DNA of 64,000 nucleotides. It comes from Schlegelella_A sp965246805 (GTDB taxonomy: Bacteria; Pseudomonadota; Gammaproteobacteria; Burkholderiales; Burkholderiaceae_C). The translations under genes and the position numbers were made by a program. The stretch spans positions 1 to 64,000 of the forward strand of contig CBDFFO010000010.1 in NCBI GenBank assembly GCA_965246805.1, written 5' to 3'. Positions 26,433-34,906 of the stretch are shown one piece after another (the stretch's first letter is position 1; each line of letters starts with the position of its first letter). Under the pieces are notes generated by a model. It worked only from the letters and a program-made list of their open reading frames with translations. It ran no database searches and had not been told where the DNA came from.

Positions 26433-27683
26433 TCAGAAGTCGCGCCAGGCGCCGTTGACGCGGGCAAACGTGCCGGTGTCGGCCTTGAGTCGTGACAGCA
26501 GATCCCCGTCGGCGATGAAGCTCACCGAGGCGCCGATGTTCATGTCGTTCGCCGACAGCACGGCGCCGTGAAAGGTGCTGCCGGCCGCGCCCGGTTTGGT
26601 GGTCACCGATGTGCCGTACAAGACGCCGTGCAACGCCACCCGAGCATTCAGCTGCACCGCGCCACGCACGGCGATCAGGATCGGGCGCTCGGCGCTGCCC
26701 AGCGTGGCCGGCGAATCGATGCGCAAGTCACCGTCGACGGCGATCAACGCATTGCGGCCACCTGCTGCGATCGTGTCGGCGAGCACGGCGCTGCAATCAT
26801 CGATACACCTGATGCGGCGCACGCCGGCACGGTCGAACCAGCGGGCGTCGTCGACACCGAAGTACGCCGCGAAGAAACGCGCCGGCGTTCGCCCGCCGAT
26901 CGACGCGTCGTGTGCGATCACGCTGTCGACCGACGCGCCGCCTGCCGGCCCCTGCAGCGACGCGAGAGACGCTTGCACGTCGCCGCCCGCCTGCACGGCG
27001 AGCCCGCCACTGTCCGCGTCGTCGTTGCGCGCAAGCCAGGCGGCGCTGTCGCCGTTCACGTGTGCGCGAGCCACGACCGGTGCCGCGGGCATGCTGCGCA
27101 GGCCCCGCAACAACGCGAACGACGTCGAGATGCGCGCGCTCGATTCATGGTTCGCGCCGACGTCGCAAGCGATGCCCGCCGTGCTGCAGCCGGTCGAGAC
27201 GACCTTGACCACGCCGGGCCCGTCGCCGGCTGCGAGTTGGACGACGAACGAGGATCCGCCGGCCGGGAGCACGGCGAGGCTCGGTGTGGCGGCGGTGGGG
27301 CATGCACACACCCACGCGCCGGCGGTCGACTCGCACGCGAACTGCAGCGGCGTCGGCACGCCATGGTCGAGCCACGTGCGCGGAGTGAAAGGAGCGTCGA
27401 CAGCGGCGCGCTCCAGAAGGCGATCGCGCACGGACGCGGCAGTCGCATCGGTGCTCGGTGCGCAGTCGTCACCGACCCGGCGGTTGTCGTTCAGTGCGGC
27501 GGACGCCCATTCGATACCGGCCTCGGCCGCTTCGAAGGCCTGCGTCGAACGCACCTGGTGCGCCGCGGTGCGCTGATCGATCACCAGGCTGCGGTGCACG
27601 TACGCGACGGCCAGCGCCATCGCGAAGCAGAGCAGCAGCGTGACGACAAGAGCGGCTGCGCCGCGTTGCTGATGCGTGTTCAT
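26433..27683 (-). CDS. pilX: PilX-like minor pilin assembly protein
   Basis: 416 residues beginning MNTHQQRGAAALVVTLLLCF, the PilX-type prepilin start with G|A and no Glu at +5. It then has AFEAAEAGIEWA, characteristic of PilX_N. The large body ends in a bactofilin-like repeated region (IDSPATLGSAERPILIAVRG, VALHGVLYGTSV) of probable beta structure. The ATG at 27683 overlaps the pilW stop as ATGA. Longer than classic PilX (about 170-200). Confidence 0.82.
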   Translation of the reverse strand: MNTHQQRGAAALVVTLLLCFAMALAVAYVHRSLVIDQRTAAHQVRSTQAFEAAEAGIEWASAALNDNRRVGDDCAPSTDATAASVRDRLLERAAVDAPFTPRTWLDHGVPTPLQFACESTAGAWVCACPTAATPSLAVLPAGGSSFVVQLAAGDGPGVVKVVSTGCSTAGIACDVGANHESSARISTSFALLRGLRSMPAAPVVARAHVNGDSAAWLARNDDADSGGLAVQAGGDVQASLASLQGPAGGASVDSVIAHDASIGGRTPARFFAAYFGVDDARWFDRAGVRRIRCIDDCSAVLADTIAAGGRNALIAVDGDLRIDSPATLGSAERPILIAVRGAVQLNARVALHGVLYGTSVTTKPGAAGSTFHGAVLSANDMNIGASVSFIADGDLLSRLKADTGTFARVNGAWRDF

Positions 27684-28354
27684 GTCGCACACGCGCCGAC
27701 CACGGCGTCATTGCGCACCCGCACCTGCGCTCGCAACACGCGCTGCACACGCGCGTCGGCCAGCGCATGCCCGGCGATGCGAAGATCGACCCGGCGCACG
27801 AGCTGATGCGGTGGGCACGTGGCATCGATGACGCTGCAGGGCACGTCGCACAGTTCATCGAGGTCGATTTCGATCACGCTCGGGGTCACTGTGAAGGCGT
27901 CGATCACGACGGTGTTGCTGTCGGTGAGTGCCTGCCAATTGCCGCTGCCCAGCTCGAATTCGAGATGGCCATCGCGCAGGCGATAGCCGAACTGCTCTGC
28001 GCCGTCGACGACGCCGTTCTCCACCGCGTCGCGAGAAAAGCGGAACTCGACATGGTCGGTCGACGCGACGCCCGACGCGCCGTCGGCATAAGGATTGATG
28101 ACGCTGCTCGAACCGCCATCGACACGAACCGCCGACGCTGCCGCGCCCCAGTACCCGCCGCGTCGAACGTCGCGCGAGACCACGTCGGCGGCGGTGCGCA
28201 GGTCTTGCATCAGTCGGCTTTCGATCAACATGGCGCGATCGCCCTGCAGCGATGCCACGACGGTGGTCGATGTCGTCGCGACGACGACCAGCGCGACCGC
28301 GCTGCCGACGAGGAGCTCCACTAGCGTGACGCCGCGTTGCGCCTGCCGCGTCAT
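27680..28354 (-). CDS. pilW: PilW-like minor pilin
   Basis: 224 residues. MTRQAQRG|VTLVELLVGSA is a type III prepilin signal with Glu at +5. RRGGYWGAA and the tail with DELCDVPCSVIDATC match PilW family features. The ATG at 28354 overlaps the pilE-like stop as ATGA, and its stop overlaps pilX, so these are tightly coupled. Confidence 0.88.
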   Translation of the reverse strand: MTRQAQRGVTLVELLVGSAVALVVVATTSTTVVASLQGDRAMLIESRLMQDLRTAADVVSRDVRRGGYWGAAASAVRVDGGSSSVINPYADGASGVASTDHVEFRFSRDAVENGVVDGAEQFGYRLRDGHLEFELGSGNWQALTDSNTVVIDAFTVTPSVIEIDLDELCDVPCSVIDATCPPHQLVRRVDLRIAGHALADARVQRVLRAQVRVRNDAVVGACAT

Positions 28355-28812
28355 CGCCGACCCCAGCATGCGAGGTTGGCGGCGGAACTGTTGGCCAGCG
28401 CGATGTCCGGTCCCGACAGGATCTCGACGTGGTCGCCCCGAACGACCTGCGCCATCACCTTGCAGGCCGTGTCACCGGCTTGACGGCCGACCGCCGTCGC
28501 GGTGATCCGATAACCTTCGGCGGATGCGGTGTCGACGGCCAACGTGTAGGCCTGCAGCGGCGACGTGGGAGTTGCGCCGATTTCGGTGAGCGTGCCGTAC
28601 GTCGAGGCGTTCGATCGCCAGCGCTCCTCGGCCATCTGCACCTGCATCATCGCAACGAGCGCGTCGGCGCGGCGCGCCTTCATCACGTGCGAACCGAAAG
28701 CCGGGTAGGCGATGCTCGCGAGCACACCGGTCACAGCGACACCGATCAGCATTTCGATCAGCGTGAATCCCTGCGTGGAACGTTGAAGGGGAGCCCGGCC
28801 GACGGATGTCAT
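28351..28812 (-). CDS. pilE: PilE-like type IV minor pilin
   Basis: 153 residues with G|FTLIEMLIGVAVTGVLASIA (prepilin cleavage, then the N-terminal spine helix) and RRADALVAMMQVQMAEERWR as in PilE/ComP-type minor pilins. Two Cys near the C-terminus probably close the D-loop. It lies between fimT and pilW, and is probably a minor rather than the major pilin. Confidence 0.86.
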   Translation of the reverse strand: MTSVGRAPLQRSTQGFTLIEMLIGVAVTGVLASIAYPAFGSHVMKARRADALVAMMQVQMAEERWRSNASTYGTLTEIGATPTSPLQAYTLAVDTASAEGYRITATAVGRQAGDTACKVMAQVVRGDHVEILSGPDIALANSSAANLACWGRR

Positions 28813-28824
28813 GGCGTTCCTTTC

Positions 28825-29370
28825 TCAGCAGGCGCGGTAGCTCGCGATCGCCGCTCGCGGCGAACACGAGCGCACGCGGCCCATGATGTTGATGACGTGG
28901 TACACGGCGTGCCCGCGCGAATCGACGACCCGCAGCGTGCTGGTGGGCGTACTGGTGCCGTGCAGCGGGTCGAACACGATCGATGCGACGTTGGCTTGCA
29001 GCGAGATGCGGTCTGCGGCCGACCATGCGACGGTCTTGATCTCGGCGCCGTCACCCCGGCAGCGCGTGGGGCCCGCAGCAATGCACGGGCAGGATCCGGC
29101 GCTGCCGGTGTGAACGACGTAGCAATTCGCATCTGCACCGACGTAGAACGACAGGCGCAAGGCCCGATTGCGCGCGACCGCTTCGTGGCGAACGAACTGG
29201 ATGTCGGCAGCGAGCGCGGCGGCGGCGCTGGTCAGCCGTCGCGACTCGATCAAAGCTTGAACCGAGGGTGCAGCCGTGCAGGCGATGACCACCAGCACCA
29301 GTACCACGACGCAGCACTCGACCAGCGTGAACCCGCGTGTGCGTTGGGTGGGGGCAAGTGTTGAAGGCAT
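28825..29370 (-). CDS. fimT: GspH/FimT-type pseudopilin
   Basis: 181 residues. RTRG|FTLVECCVVVLVLVVI is the prepilin signal; Cys residues inside the membrane helix are unusual. LAADIQFVRHEAVARNRALR and later GSCPCIAAGPTRC match the GspH/FimT domain. It is first in the leftward minor-pilin operon, ahead of pilE. Twelve bases separate it from pilE. Confidence 0.86.
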   Translation of the reverse strand: MPSTLAPTQRTRGFTLVECCVVVLVLVVIACTAAPSVQALIESRRLTSAAAALAADIQFVRHEAVARNRALRLSFYVGADANCYVVHTGSAGSCPCIAAGPTRCRGDGAEIKTVAWSAADRISLQANVASIVFDPLHGTSTPTSTLRVVDSRGHAVYHVINIMGRVRSCSPRAAIASYRAC

Positions 29371-29402
29371 GCCGCCACTGTAGAAATCGCGTCGAAGGAA
29401 AG

Positions 29403-29424
29403 CGATCCCATGGAAAGGGGATCG
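29403..29424. other. Hairpin between nrdR and fimT
   Basis: CGATCCC (29403-29409) pairs with GGGATCG (29418-29424) around an 8-base loop, and is followed by a GGGGGCCCCC palindrome. It lies just past the nrdR stop on the minus strand, where a terminator could be, but there is no T-run. Confidence 0.35.
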
Positions 29425-29455
29425 ACGGGGGCCCCCGAGGGTGCCCCAACTGGAT

Positions 29456-29899
29456 TCAGATGTCGCGGATCAGCTGGCGGAATTCATCGACGTCCTCGAA
29501 GCTTCGATAGACCGACGCGAATCGCACGTACGCCACCTTGTCGATCCGCTTCAGCTCTCGCATCACGAGTTCGCCCAAACGCGCCGACGGCACTTCCTTG
29601 GCGGCACTGTTCAGGAGCTTCTCTTCGATCCGCTCCATCGCCGCGTCGATCTGCTCGACGCTCACTGGGCGCTTGCGCAGCGCGAGCGTCATCGAGGCGC
29701 GCACCTTGGCCGAGTCGAACGGCGCGCGCGTGCCGTCCTTCTTCACGATCGCGGGCAATGCGATCTCGGCACGCTCGTACGACGTGAAGCGCTTGTCGCA
29801 ATGCGTGCAGCGGCGACGCCGGCGGACGACGTCGCCTTCGTCGGAGTCGCGTGTCTCGACGACCTGCGTCTCATCATGGCTGCAGAACGGGCAGCGCAT
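29456..29899 (-). CDS. nrdR: Ribonucleotide reductase repressor NrdR
   Basis: 147 residues. The zinc ribbon uses Cys3, Cys6, Cys31 and Cys34 (MRCPFCSH, then CTHCDKRF), followed by the ATP-cone domain, VKKDGTRAPFDSAKVRASM. NrdR senses ATP/dATP and represses nrd operons. It is next to glyA, as in many beta- and gammaproteobacteria. Confidence 0.96.
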   Translation of the reverse strand: MRCPFCSHDETQVVETRDSDEGDVVRRRRRCTHCDKRFTSYERAEIALPAIVKKDGTRAPFDSAKVRASMTLALRKRPVSVEQIDAAMERIEEKLLNSAAKEVPSARLGELVMRELKRIDKVAYVRFASVYRSFEDVDEFRQLIRDI

Positions 29900-29955
29900 C
29901 TAGGCGCGCCCCGACGCGAGCGTCCAGGTGGTCGTCGCGGCCAGCGACGACCCGG

Positions 29956-31206
29956 TCATCGATAGACCGGAAAGTCGCGCGTCAATCGCGCGACAGCCGC
30001 TCGCACCGCGTCGAGATGGGCCGCGTCGTTCGGTCGGTCGAGCACATCGGCGATCAGGTGCGCGGTCTGCCGCGCTTCCTCGACGCCGAAGCCGCGCGTC
30101 GTCAGGGCAGGGGTGCCGAGACGGATGCCGCTCGTCACCATCGGCTTCTGCGGGTCGTTCGGGATGCCGTTCTTGTTGCACGTCATGTGCGCGAGTCCGA
30201 GCAGGGTCTCGGCTTGCTTGCCGGTCAGGCCCTTCGGCCGCAGGTCCACCAGCATCACGTGGCTCTCGGTGCGGCCGCTGACGATGCGCAAGCCGCGCTC
30301 GATGAGCGTGTCGGCCAGCACCACGGCGTTCTTCACGACCTGCTGCTGGTAACGCGTGAACTCGGGCGTCAGGGCTTCCCTGAACGCAACGGCCTTGGCG
30401 GCGATCACGTGCATCAACGGGCCGCCCTGGATGCCCGGAAAGATCGCGCTGTTGATTTTCTTCGCGACCGCTTCGTCGTTCGTGAGCACGATGCCGCCAC
30501 GCGGACCGCGCAGGCTCTTGTGCGTGGTCGAGGTCACGACGTGGGCATGGGGTATCGGGTTCGGATAGACGCCCGCGGCGATCAGCCCCGCGTAGTGCGC
30601 CATGTCGACCAGGAACCACGCGCCGATGTCCTTCGCGATCTTCGCGAAGCGTTCGAAGTCGATCTTCAGGCTGTAGGCCGAAGCGCCGGCGATGATCAGC
30701 TTGGGCCGGTGCTCGTGCGCGAGACGTTCCACCTGGTCGTAGTCGATGGACTCGTCCGCCTTCAGCCCGTAGCTCACCACCTTGAACCACTTGCCGCTCA
30801 TGTTGAGTGGCATACCGTGCGTGAGGTGGCCCCCTTCGGCCAGGCTCATGCCCATGATGGTGTCGCCGGGTTGCAGCAAGCCGAAGAACACCGCCTGATT
30901 CGCTTGCGATCCAGAGTTGGCCTGCACGTTGGCAAAGCCGGCACCGAACAGCTGCTTCGCACGGTCGATCGCGAGCTGCTCGACCTCGTCGACGAACTCG
31001 CAGCCGCCGTAGTAGCGCTTGCCCGGATAGCCCTCCGCGTACTTGTTGGTGAGCTGCGTGCCTTGCGCCGCCATCACCGCCGGCGACGCGTAGTTCTCGG
31101 AGGCGATCAACTCGATGTGGTCTTCCTGGCGCTGGTTCTCGCGCTGGATGCTCGCGGCGATCTGGGGGTCGACGTTGGCGAGGGTCGATTGGGTGCGGTC
31201 GAACAT
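29956..31206 (-). CDS. glyA: Serine hydroxymethyltransferase
   Basis: 416 residues. PLP enzyme interconverting serine and glycine with transfer of the one-carbon unit to tetrahydrofolate. ELIASENYASPAVMAAQGT, KRYYGGCEFVDEVE and TSTTHKSLRGPRGG (PLP Lys230) are unmistakable. AAGGA lies about 10 bases before the ATG. A ZTP riboswitch in the leader links its expression to one-carbon shortage; nrdR follows downstream. Confidence 0.97.
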   Translation of the reverse strand: MFDRTQSTLANVDPQIAASIQRENQRQEDHIELIASENYASPAVMAAQGTQLTNKYAEGYPGKRYYGGCEFVDEVEQLAIDRAKQLFGAGFANVQANSGSQANQAVFFGLLQPGDTIMGMSLAEGGHLTHGMPLNMSGKWFKVVSYGLKADESIDYDQVERLAHEHRPKLIIAGASAYSLKIDFERFAKIAKDIGAWFLVDMAHYAGLIAAGVYPNPIPHAHVVTSTTHKSLRGPRGGIVLTNDEAVAKKINSAIFPGIQGGPLMHVIAAKAVAFREALTPEFTRYQQQVVKNAVVLADTLIERGLRIVSGRTESHVMLVDLRPKGLTGKQAETLLGLAHMTCNKNGIPNDPQKPMVTSGIRLGTPALTTRGFGVEEARQTAHLIADVLDRPNDAAHLDAVRAAVARLTRDFPVYR

Positions 31207-31238
31207 GATCAGCAGTCCTTACGGCGTATCCCTCACGG

Positions 31239-31256
31239 GGCGACAAGGTGGTCGCC
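31239..31256 (-). promoter_or_regulatory. Expression-platform hairpin between ZTP aptamer and glyA
   Basis: GGCGAC and GTCGCC form a 6-bp stem with a 6-base loop, about 30 bases before the glyA start and just after the aptamer. No U-run follows, which favours translational over transcriptional control. This is an inference from position. Confidence 0.45.
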
Positions 31257-31261
31257 GACGT

Positions 31262-31385
31262 GATCGGGCTGCCCAGGCGAACGGCTTGATCGGCGGGAGC
31301 GTTTCCCCGGCGCCGGCCGCGCTTCCCGGTGGTGGCCCACCTCGGGTCCGTGGCACGGACCGCATCGCCAGTCGCGCGGCGCGGT
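31262..31385 (-). ncRNA. ZTP (pfl) riboswitch upstream of glyA
   Basis: On the transcript strand the leader has GCGACTGGCGA, then GTGGGCCACCACCGGGAAGC, and after a variable stem GCCGTTCGCCTGGGCAG. These match the conserved core of the ZTP/ZMP (pfl) riboswitch class, which senses AICAR nucleotides that rise when 10-formyl-tetrahydrofolate is short. glyA is an established target. Boundaries are approximate. Confidence 0.85.
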
Positions 31386-31433
31386 GGAGTGTAGCGGAGG
31401 GCGCCCGGCGGCTGCGCCGTGCGGCCGCGTCGA

Positions 31434-32351
31434 TCACTGTAGCAGCGCGAGCTTCTCCGGGATGACGGCGACCGGCGCCTCCGGCAGCGTCGGCTCGGGC
31501 GTCGGCTCGATGACGACCGCCGTCGCGCTCGGTGCGACACGGGCGCGCGGCAGGTTCACGTTGAGCAGCCCTGCCGACGGCGGCACGTACTTGCCGCTCG
31601 CCACCAGCTTCAGGGTGTTCATTTCCGCCAGCACCTTGCCGGCGTAGCCGCCGTCCTCGGACAAGTTGCCGGCGCCGACGTAGAAGCGCAAACCCGCCTC
31701 GACGCTGCCGCCGCGCGCGATGCATTCCTTCAGCACCTGAACGCCGACACGGACATTGGTGACCGGGTCGAACGCGGCGTGGATGCCGCCGAAGGCCTCG
31801 TATTTCGCGTCGTGCAATTTGGTCATGACCTGCATCAGACCCTGTGCACCGACCGCGCTTTGCGCAAAGGGGTTGAAGCTCGATTCGACCGCCATGATCG
31901 ACAGGATCAGCGTCGGATCGAGACTGTTGCGGCTACCGACTTCCCACGCCTCCTGGACGAGGCGGCTCACGGGTTCGGGCGCAACTCGGTACCGACGCGA
32001 CAGAAACTGCGCGACCGCTGCCTGCTGGCGGTTCAGGTCTTTCGGATCGATCGCCGTGGCGCGCGCAACGGCACCGGGTTCCGTGAACGGGATCTCTTCC
32101 GGTGCCGGCAAAGCCGCCAGGTGCCGCTCCTGCAACCAAACAAAGGCGCGCGCTTCGACGTCGTCGCGCAGGTCGGCTCTGCCCGCGCTGAGCGCGGCCA
32201 CGAACACGATCAGCAACCCGATCAGGGCCAGCGAGTTGTGGCAAAGCGCGAGGAACCCTTGGCCGACGTCTTTCACGAAAACCAAGACGGGTCGCAGCAC
32301 AGCGCGTTGCGATCCGGTCGACACCACCTTCCAAACGTCGATCAAGGTCAT
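31434..32351 (-). CDS. Membrane-anchored lytic transglycosylase
   Basis: 305 residues. A single membrane helix at about 38-56 anchors it to the inner membrane. The SLT/goose-lysozyme-like domain has Glu156 in MAVESSFNPFAQSAVGAQGL, then MQVMTKLHDAKYE and FYVGAGNLSEDGGYAGKVLA. It cleaves peptidoglycan to anhydromuropeptides. The C-terminus is Pro/Val-rich. I chose ATG 32351 because of the GGAG site 8 bases upstream; an upstream ATG lacks one. Confidence 0.88.
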   Translation of the reverse strand: MTLIDVWKVVSTGSQRAVLRPVLVFVKDVGQGFLALCHNSLALIGLLIVFVAALSAGRADLRDDVEARAFVWLQERHLAALPAPEEIPFTEPGAVARATAIDPKDLNRQQAAVAQFLSRRYRVAPEPVSRLVQEAWEVGSRNSLDPTLILSIMAVESSFNPFAQSAVGAQGLMQVMTKLHDAKYEAFGGIHAAFDPVTNVRVGVQVLKECIARGGSVEAGLRFYVGAGNLSEDGGYAGKVLAEMNTLKLVASGKYVPPSAGLLNVNLPRARVAPSATAVVIEPTPEPTLPEAPVAVIPEKLALLQ

Positions 32352-32590
32352 AGAGCCGTCTCCGCTATCGTCACCTGTGCCCTGACCCGCAACGGTGTCC
32401 AGGATGGCAATAATTTCTGTTTCGGTTGCGCCCCGGTGCTTGCATGGCAACTCACACGGGGGTGACCGGCGCGCTGCCGGTCCGGTAAAAAGTCTCGTCA
32501 GACGGGCAGCGTTGTCAGCGAGCGGCGGATTCTGGTGAACCTTTCATTCCCGGTCAACACTGTAATCTTGCTTCCTCATAACATTACGAT
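32352..32590. promoter_or_regulatory. Divergent intergenic region, transglycosylase/ubiD
   Basis: 239 bases, with a 6-bp hairpin (ACCGGC/GCCGGT near 32465-32482) followed by a short A-run, and an AT-richer stretch just before ubiD (about 32560-32590). Promoters for both genes should lie here. I cannot assign clear -35/-10 pairs. Confidence 0.4.
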
Positions 32591-34141
32591 ATGAAATATC
32601 GAGACCTGCGGGACTTCATCCAAACACTCGAAATTCAGAACGAGCTCGTAAATATCGCCAAACCGGTCTCGACGCGGCTCGAAATGACCGTGATCAGCGA
32701 TGCGGCGTTGCGCAAGGGCGGCCCGGCGCTGCTCTTCCGAAACCCGGTCGGTTACAAAATTCCCGTGCTTGCAAACCTGTTCGGAACAACGGGCAGGGTT
32801 GCACAAGCCATGGGCGAAACCAACCTCGCGGGCTTGCGAGACGTGGGCCGCGTGCTGGCTGCGCTCAAGGAGCCGGAGCCGCCCAAGGGGCTGCGCGACG
32901 CCGGCAAGCTGCTGCACATGGTGCAGGCCCTCTGGTCGATGAAGCCTGCCGTGGTGCGTGAGCCACCCTGCCGGCAGGTGCTGGTCGAAGCGGCCGACAT
33001 CGATCTTGCGGGCTGGCCGATTCAGTTCTGCTGGCCGGACGACGCCGGCCCGCTCATTACCTGGGGCCTGGTGGTAACGCGCGGACCACAGGGCGGAACG
33101 AACGCGCGGGCGCGGCAGAACCTCGGCATCTATCGGCAGCAGGTGATCGGGCGCCGGCAGGTCATCATGCGCTGGCTCGCCCATCGCGGCGGCGCGCTCG
33201 ACTTCGCCGACTTCGCCCGCGTCAAGCCGGGCGAGCCGTTCCCGATCGTGGTCGCGCTGGGCGCCGATCCGGCCACCATCCTCGGCGCCGTCACGCCGGT
33301 GCCCGACAGCCTTTCCGAGTATCAGTTCGCCGGCCTGCTGCGCGGCGGGCGCACGGAACTGGCCGAGTCGAGCGTCGGCGACTGCGGCGTGATGTTGCAG
33401 GTGCCGGCCCACGCCGAGGTGGTGCTCGAGGGGCACATACCGGTCGCCGCGCGCGGCTTCACCGGCGTCAGCGAACACGGCATCGAGTTGAAGGAGATCG
33501 ACGGTTACCTTCACGCACTCGAAGGGCCCTTCGGCGACCACACCGGCTATTACAACGAGCGCGACTGGTTTCCGGTGTTCGAGCTCTCGCGCCTGACGCA
33601 CCGGCGCGCGCCGATCTATCACTCGACCTACACCGGCAAGCCGCCCGACGAGCCCGCGGTTCTCGGCGTGGCGCTCAACGAGGTCTTTGTGCCTATCCTG
33701 CAAAAGCAGTTTCCGGAAATCGTCGACTTCTACCTGCCGCCCGAAGGCTGCAGCTACCGCATGGCGGTGGTGAGCATCAAGAAGCGTTACCCGGGCCACG
33801 CGAAGCGCGTGATGTTCGGCATCTGGAGCTTTCTGCGCCAGTTCATGTACACGAAGTTCATCGTGGTGACCGACGACGACGTCGACATCCGCGCCTGGAC
33901 CGACGTGATCTGGGCGATCACCACCCGCGTGGACCCGGTGCGCGACTGCGTGCTCGTCGATCACACACCGATCGACTACCTCGACTTCGCGTCGCCGACG
34001 AGCGGCCTGGGCGGCAAGCTGGGCCTGGACGCGACGAACAAGTGGCCGGGTGAAACCACGCGCGAGTGGGGCCGGCCCATCGCGATGGATGCGGCCGTGC
34101 TTGCCCGCGTGCAGGGCTTGCTGGAAGAGCTCGGGCTCTAA
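32591..34141 (+). CDS. ubiD: UbiD-family decarboxylase
   Basis: 516 residues, prenylated-FMN-dependent decarboxylase; in the ubiquinone pathway it removes the carboxyl group of 3-polyprenyl-4-hydroxybenzoate. MKYRDLRDFIQTLE at the start, TRGPQGGTNARARQNLGIYR, and near the C-terminus DDVDIRAWTDVIWAITTRVD match the E. coli UbiD group. Length is close to E. coli UbiD (497). The partner flavin prenyltransferase gene (ubiX) is not adjacent. Confidence 0.93.
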   Translation: MKYRDLRDFIQTLEIQNELVNIAKPVSTRLEMTVISDAALRKGGPALLFRNPVGYKIPVLANLFGTTGRVAQAMGETNLAGLRDVGRVLAALKEPEPPKGLRDAGKLLHMVQALWSMKPAVVREPPCRQVLVEAADIDLAGWPIQFCWPDDAGPLITWGLVVTRGPQGGTNARARQNLGIYRQQVIGRRQVIMRWLAHRGGALDFADFARVKPGEPFPIVVALGADPATILGAVTPVPDSLSEYQFAGLLRGGRTELAESSVGDCGVMLQVPAHAEVVLEGHIPVAARGFTGVSEHGIELKEIDGYLHALEGPFGDHTGYYNERDWFPVFELSRLTHRRAPIYHSTYTGKPPDEPAVLGVALNEVFVPILQKQFPEIVDFYLPPEGCSYRMAVVSIKKRYPGHAKRVMFGIWSFLRQFMYTKFIVVTDDDVDIRAWTDVIWAITTRVDPVRDCVLVDHTPIDYLDFASPTSGLGGKLGLDATNKWPGETTREWGRPIAMDAAVLARVQGLLEELGL

Positions 34142-34851
34142 CGCCGGCGCGAGGTTTTCTTCGCCGCCGGCCGTGGTGCAGGCGCTGGCGCGGACGCAGC
34201 ACCCTTCGCCGACCGCATCGCTTCCGACATGCCGAGCAGCACGCCGCCGACCACGGCGGCGTAGCCATCGAGCATCGCCTGCGTCGCACGCATGCTGCTG
34301 GCCCGCGAATCGCGCAGGGCCGACTGCGCACGCAACGTGAGGTCGCTCACGGTCTTCAGGGCTTCGTGGCCGGTCTCGGTTCCTTTGATCTTCATCGCGC
34401 CGAGCGCCTGGTCCCAGGCGTCCTGCATCGGGCCGCCGTTCGGAATGGCCTTGCGCACGGCGTCGAAGAACACGTCTTCCATCTTCTCGACGTTGGCGAT
34501 CGCGGTCTTCATCTGGCCGTCTTTCAATGCCGCGCCCTGGTCGACGAACTGCTGCAGCGCGGTGCGGTTCGCCTCCACCGCCTGCAGCAAGGCCGAGTCG
34601 ATGCCGGCCAGCGCCCTCCCGATCACCTGGGCCGCGTCAACCGTGCCGGCGGGGGTCATCGATGCACCCGTGGTCGTGGCCTGCGTCACCGACTTCACGA
34701 CCTTGCGCATGTTGTCGAGCGTGAACTCGCGGCCCTGCAAGGCCTTCAGCGTCGCATCGGAAACGGCCGTCTGCAGCGCCTTGCCCTGCTTGGCGCTCGC
34801 CTCCGAGATCATCTTGATCAGGGCGTCTTGATCGATTCCGGACTTCAGCAT
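34138..34851 (-). CDS. Phasin-like helical protein (uncertain)
   Basis: 237 residues, almost wholly helical and Ala-rich, ending in PAAKKTSRRR. No enzyme motif is visible. The pattern, with an Ala/Lys/Arg-rich basic tail and position next to phaB, suggests a polyhydroxyalkanoate granule-associated or regulatory protein. I chose ATG 34851 (MLKSGIDQDALIKM); a longer frame upstream has low similarity to protein. It overlaps the ubiD stop by 4 bases on the opposite strand. Confidence 0.5.
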   Translation of the reverse strand: MLKSGIDQDALIKMISEASAKQGKALQTAVSDATLKALQGREFTLDNMRKVVKSVTQATTTGASMTPAGTVDAAQVIGRALAGIDSALLQAVEANRTALQQFVDQGAALKDGQMKTAIANVEKMEDVFFDAVRKAIPNGGPMQDAWDQALGAMKIKGTETGHEALKTVSDLTLRAQSALRDSRASSMRATQAMLDGYAAVVGGVLLGMSEAMRSAKGAASAPAPAPRPAAKKTSRRR

Positions 34852-34906
34852 GCGAAGTGCCTCCAGCGAGTGATGAAAATAGGTCGAGTGTGGCGTGGCG
34901 CCACAC

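Noticed and set aside
29900..31540. 546-codon frame overlapping glyA and its leader
   Set aside because: The glyA frame has all PLP enzyme motifs; this one is Arg-rich and crosses the riboswitch.
32576..33964. Long minus-strand reading frame of 462 codons opposite ubiD
   Set aside because: It is antisense to a well-supported ubiD; the sequence is rich in His, Arg and Ala without any known motif, as expected of a shadow frame in high-GC DNA.
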